7,051 nt of DNA from Bacteroidales bacterium (GTDB lineage Bacteria; Bacteroidota; Bacteroidia; Bacteroidales; P3): contig JAGCLI010000133.1 of NCBI GenBank assembly GCA_017647065.1, forward strand, positions 1-7,051, given 5' to 3'. Shown here piece after piece: positions 5,931-7,051 of this stretch (the first letter of the stretch is position 1; every line of letters begins with the position of its first letter). Below the pieces are notes generated by a model. The model saw only the letters and a list, made by a program, of their open reading frames with translations, made no database searches and had not been told where the DNA came from. A program made the position numbers and the translations under genes.

Positions 5931-6889
5931 CTTCTTTGTTTGCTTTTCTTGCTCATCCAAAGACCGTAAACTTCGCTTACATTACCTGCTGTAACGAAAG
6001 CATCAATTTTTTCTTCATCTATTAGTTTCATCAATCTTGTAAACTCATCTTTGTTAAGCAAGACTTCAATTTCTATTTTCTTTTCTTGACTATATCCACC
6101 TATTACTTCGTAAAGAGTAACTCCTCTTACTAAATCATTAACGATAAACTCTCTTAGGCGTTCGTGTTGTGAAGAAATGATGCACACACGCTTCTTATTA
6201 TTCAATCCAGCAGTGAAATAATCTATCACAAGTCCGTTAATCCAAGTACCAATCAAACCAATAACAACCATGTGGAAAGGATTGATTGCAAAAGCCGTAC
6301 AACAAATTATTGCACCTGCGACAGAAACGGAAGCTCCTATGTCAAAATGTAAATATTTGTTTACAATCTTGGCTAAAATGTCAAGTCCACCGGTTGAAGC
6401 GTTGATACGGAAAAGCACAGTTTGTGCAGCACTCAAAAGAAGTACGAAACAACAAAGGTCAAACCAAATATCGCCCATGATAGAAGGGATTGCACCGCCT
6501 TCTCTTATGAAGTTTTCGTATGGAAAGTATGTTTCCAAAACGCTAATCATTGGTCCGAGAATCAAAGCTGTATAAACAGTTTTTAAACCGAATTCTTTAC
6601 CGATAAGGAAGTAGGCTAAAATCAACAGAATTGCATTAATTACAAAAATAACTGTTGAAACAGGTAAAGGCATTCCAAATAATTGCTCTGAAACTCCACT
6701 TATCACAATTGATAAACCTGAGATTGTTCCGATAATCAATTTACTTGGAACCAAAAAGTAATAAACTGCACAAGCAGTAACCATCATTCCGAGAGTCATA
6801 ATAAGCAATTCTACCCAAAACTTTGATGTTTTAAGCACGTCTGCTACAATCTTTAAATTAGTTGAAAGTTTTTGTTTTATATCTGCCAT
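5921..6889 (-). CDS. YitT-family membrane protein (DUF161 plus DUF2179)
   Basis: Integral inner-membrane protein of the YitT family. The function is not established; the family is annotated as membrane or transporter-like. The 322 residues comprise a basic cytosolic N terminus (1-24), about five to six hydrophobic segments (roughly 27-48, 52-68, 77-97, 103-120, 141-160 and 184-222) and a soluble C-terminal DUF2179 domain (about 233-310). Family marks are VPSKLIIGTISGLSIV (47-62), INASTGGLDILAKIVNKY (162-179; compare the usual GGTDIIA) and RGVTLYEVIGGYSQEKKIEIEVLLNKDEF (255-283), a ferredoxin-like fold seen in PII-like domains. It ends with the basic tail KKSKQRRKI. The ATG at 6889 gives the normal N terminus and lies about 15 nt after a predicted start site. 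It is transcribed towards the operon and looks unrelated to it. Family assignment is firm, physiological role is not. Confidence 0.92.
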   Translation of the reverse strand: MADIKQKLSTNLKIVADVLKTSKFWVELLIMTLGMMVTACAVYYFLVPSKLIIGTISGLSIVISGVSEQLFGMPLPVSTVIFVINAILLILAYFLIGKEFGLKTVYTALILGPMISVLETYFPYENFIREGGAIPSIMGDIWFDLCCFVLLLSAAQTVLFRINASTGGLDILAKIVNKYLHFDIGASVSVAGAIICCTAFAINPFHMVVIGLIGTWINGLVIDYFTAGLNNKKRVCIISSQHERLREFIVNDLVRGVTLYEVIGGYSQEKKIEIEVLLNKDEFTRLMKLIDEEKIDAFVTAGNVSEVYGLWMSKKSKQRRKI

Positions 6890-6910
6890 AAATCTTTAAA
6901 TTTTTCTTTG

Positions 6911-6942
6911 CAAAAGTACGAATGTTTCTTTGTTCTAAGAAA
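6911..6942 (-). promoter_or_regulatory. Bacteroidota-type promoter for the YitT-family gene
   Basis: Read on the - strand, TACTTTTG (6918 down to 6911) fits the -7 consensus TAnnTTTG. About 20 nt further upstream TTTC (around 6942-6939) stands one base away from the -33 TTTG. The predicted start near 6904 leaves a leader of about 15 nt before the ATG at 6889. The surrounding CGTACTTTTGCAAA differs by one base from the promoter core at 1201-1214, which strengthens the call. Confidence 0.72.
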
Positions 6943-6951
6943 TAAAACTGT

Positions 6952-6967
6952 GAAAAAATATTTTTTC
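6952..6967. repeat. Perfect 16-bp AT palindrome
   Basis: GAAAAAATATTTTTTC is a perfect palindrome with no spacer, about 63 nt upstream of the YitT-family start and 33 nt upstream of its -7 element. Because it has no loop it would make a poor RNA hairpin, though six A and six T with a few unpaired central bases could still fold. It may be a protein-binding site, bent DNA, or the end signal of a gene beyond the window. Confidence 0.6.
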
Positions 6968-6980
6968 TTAAATTTATTTT

Positions 6981-7037
6981 CTGCACGTGGTGCAGTCGGG
7001 TCTGCATCTGGTGCAGAAAAAACTGCACGTGGTGCAT
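6981..7037. repeat. Array of three 15-bp dyad units at exactly 21-bp period
   Basis: Three near-identical units are CTGCACGTGGTGCAG (6981-6995), CTGCATCTGGTGCAG (7002-7016) and CTGCACGTGGTGCAT (7023-7037). Starts are spaced exactly 21 bp apart, with 6-nt spacers TCGGGT (6996-7001) and AAAAAA (7017-7022). Each unit is an inverted repeat of a 6-mer around a 3-nt centre: perfect in unit 1, one G-T wobble in unit 2, one end mismatch in unit 3. The half-sites alternate in orientation at steps of 9, 12, 9, 12 and 9 nt. The block is much richer in G+C than the AT-rich DNA around it. It lies 92 nt upstream of the YitT-family start and ends 14 nt before the window edge, so more copies may follow. No function is known to me. 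Confidence 0.85.
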
Positions 7038-7051
7038 ACAATAATAAATAT

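Noticed and set aside
6270..6575. 101-residue + strand frame inside the YitT-family gene
   Set aside because: It is antisense to conserved membrane segments and has no motif or promoter; a by-product of the real gene.
6858..7037. 59-residue - strand frame from ATG at 7037 through the array into the yitT start
   Set aside because: It runs through the predicted yitT promoter and overlaps yitT in another frame, with low-complexity content and no family resemblance.
6974..7051. Cys-rich - strand reading of the repeat array (CTTC, CTRC, CTTCRK) as a zinc-finger tail of a neighbouring gene
   Set aside because: The cysteines arise because the 21-bp repeat is a multiple of three; only 25 codons are visible and other frames are also open. 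It cannot be excluded without upstream sequence.

Overview
The window reads as a chromosomal housekeeping segment from a low-GC member of the Bacteroidota, probably the order Bacteroidales. Three things support this. Two promoters have the phylum-specific -7 element TAnnTTTG. Genes mostly lack a clear Shine-Dalgarno sequence. The proteins also match Bacteroidota forms: PyrB with a separate PyrI, zinc-type L32, four-cysteine DUF177, compact PlsX, and thiamine pyrophosphokinase next to a PnuC-family transporter. Genus and species cannot be told from this sequence.

Layout. (1) Positions 2-1082, + strand: the 3' two thirds of pyrB and all of pyrI, the catalytic and regulatory chains of aspartate transcarbamoylase, closed by a long AT-rich hairpin at 1085-1149. 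(2) Positions 1180-1210: a good Bacteroidota promoter. (3) Positions 1244-5904, + strand: a tight seven-gene run of DUF177/yceD, rpmF, plsX, fabH, a PhnP-like metallo-beta-lactamase-fold hydrolase, a pnuC-family transporter and a thiamine pyrophosphokinase. The last four genes overlap each other by 13, 4 and 25 nt, so they are very probably co-transcribed and translationally coupled. (4) Positions 5921-6889, - strand: a YitT-family membrane protein convergent with the operon, with its own promoter at about 6911-6942. (5) Positions 6943-7051: an AT-rich stretch with a perfect 16-bp palindrome, then a striking array of three 15-bp dyad units repeated at exactly 21 bp and cut by the window end.

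How the genes work together. The first half of the operon joins ribosome building (DUF177, L32) to the start of lipid synthesis: PlsX makes acyl-phosphate for phosphatidic acid, and FabH starts fatty-acid elongation. This is a widely conserved bacterial cluster. The second half adds a hydrolase of unknown substrate and what looks like a thiamine salvage pair, an importer plus a kinase that makes thiamine diphosphate. No TPP riboswitch is visible before that pair.

Most of the window is ordinary. The parts least explained are the 21-bp-period dyad array at the right end, the placement and substrate of the PhnP-like hydrolase, and the thiamine pair being attached to a ribosome/lipid operon. I found no CRISPR array, insertion sequence, tRNA or rRNA, and no convincing new defence or mobile system.
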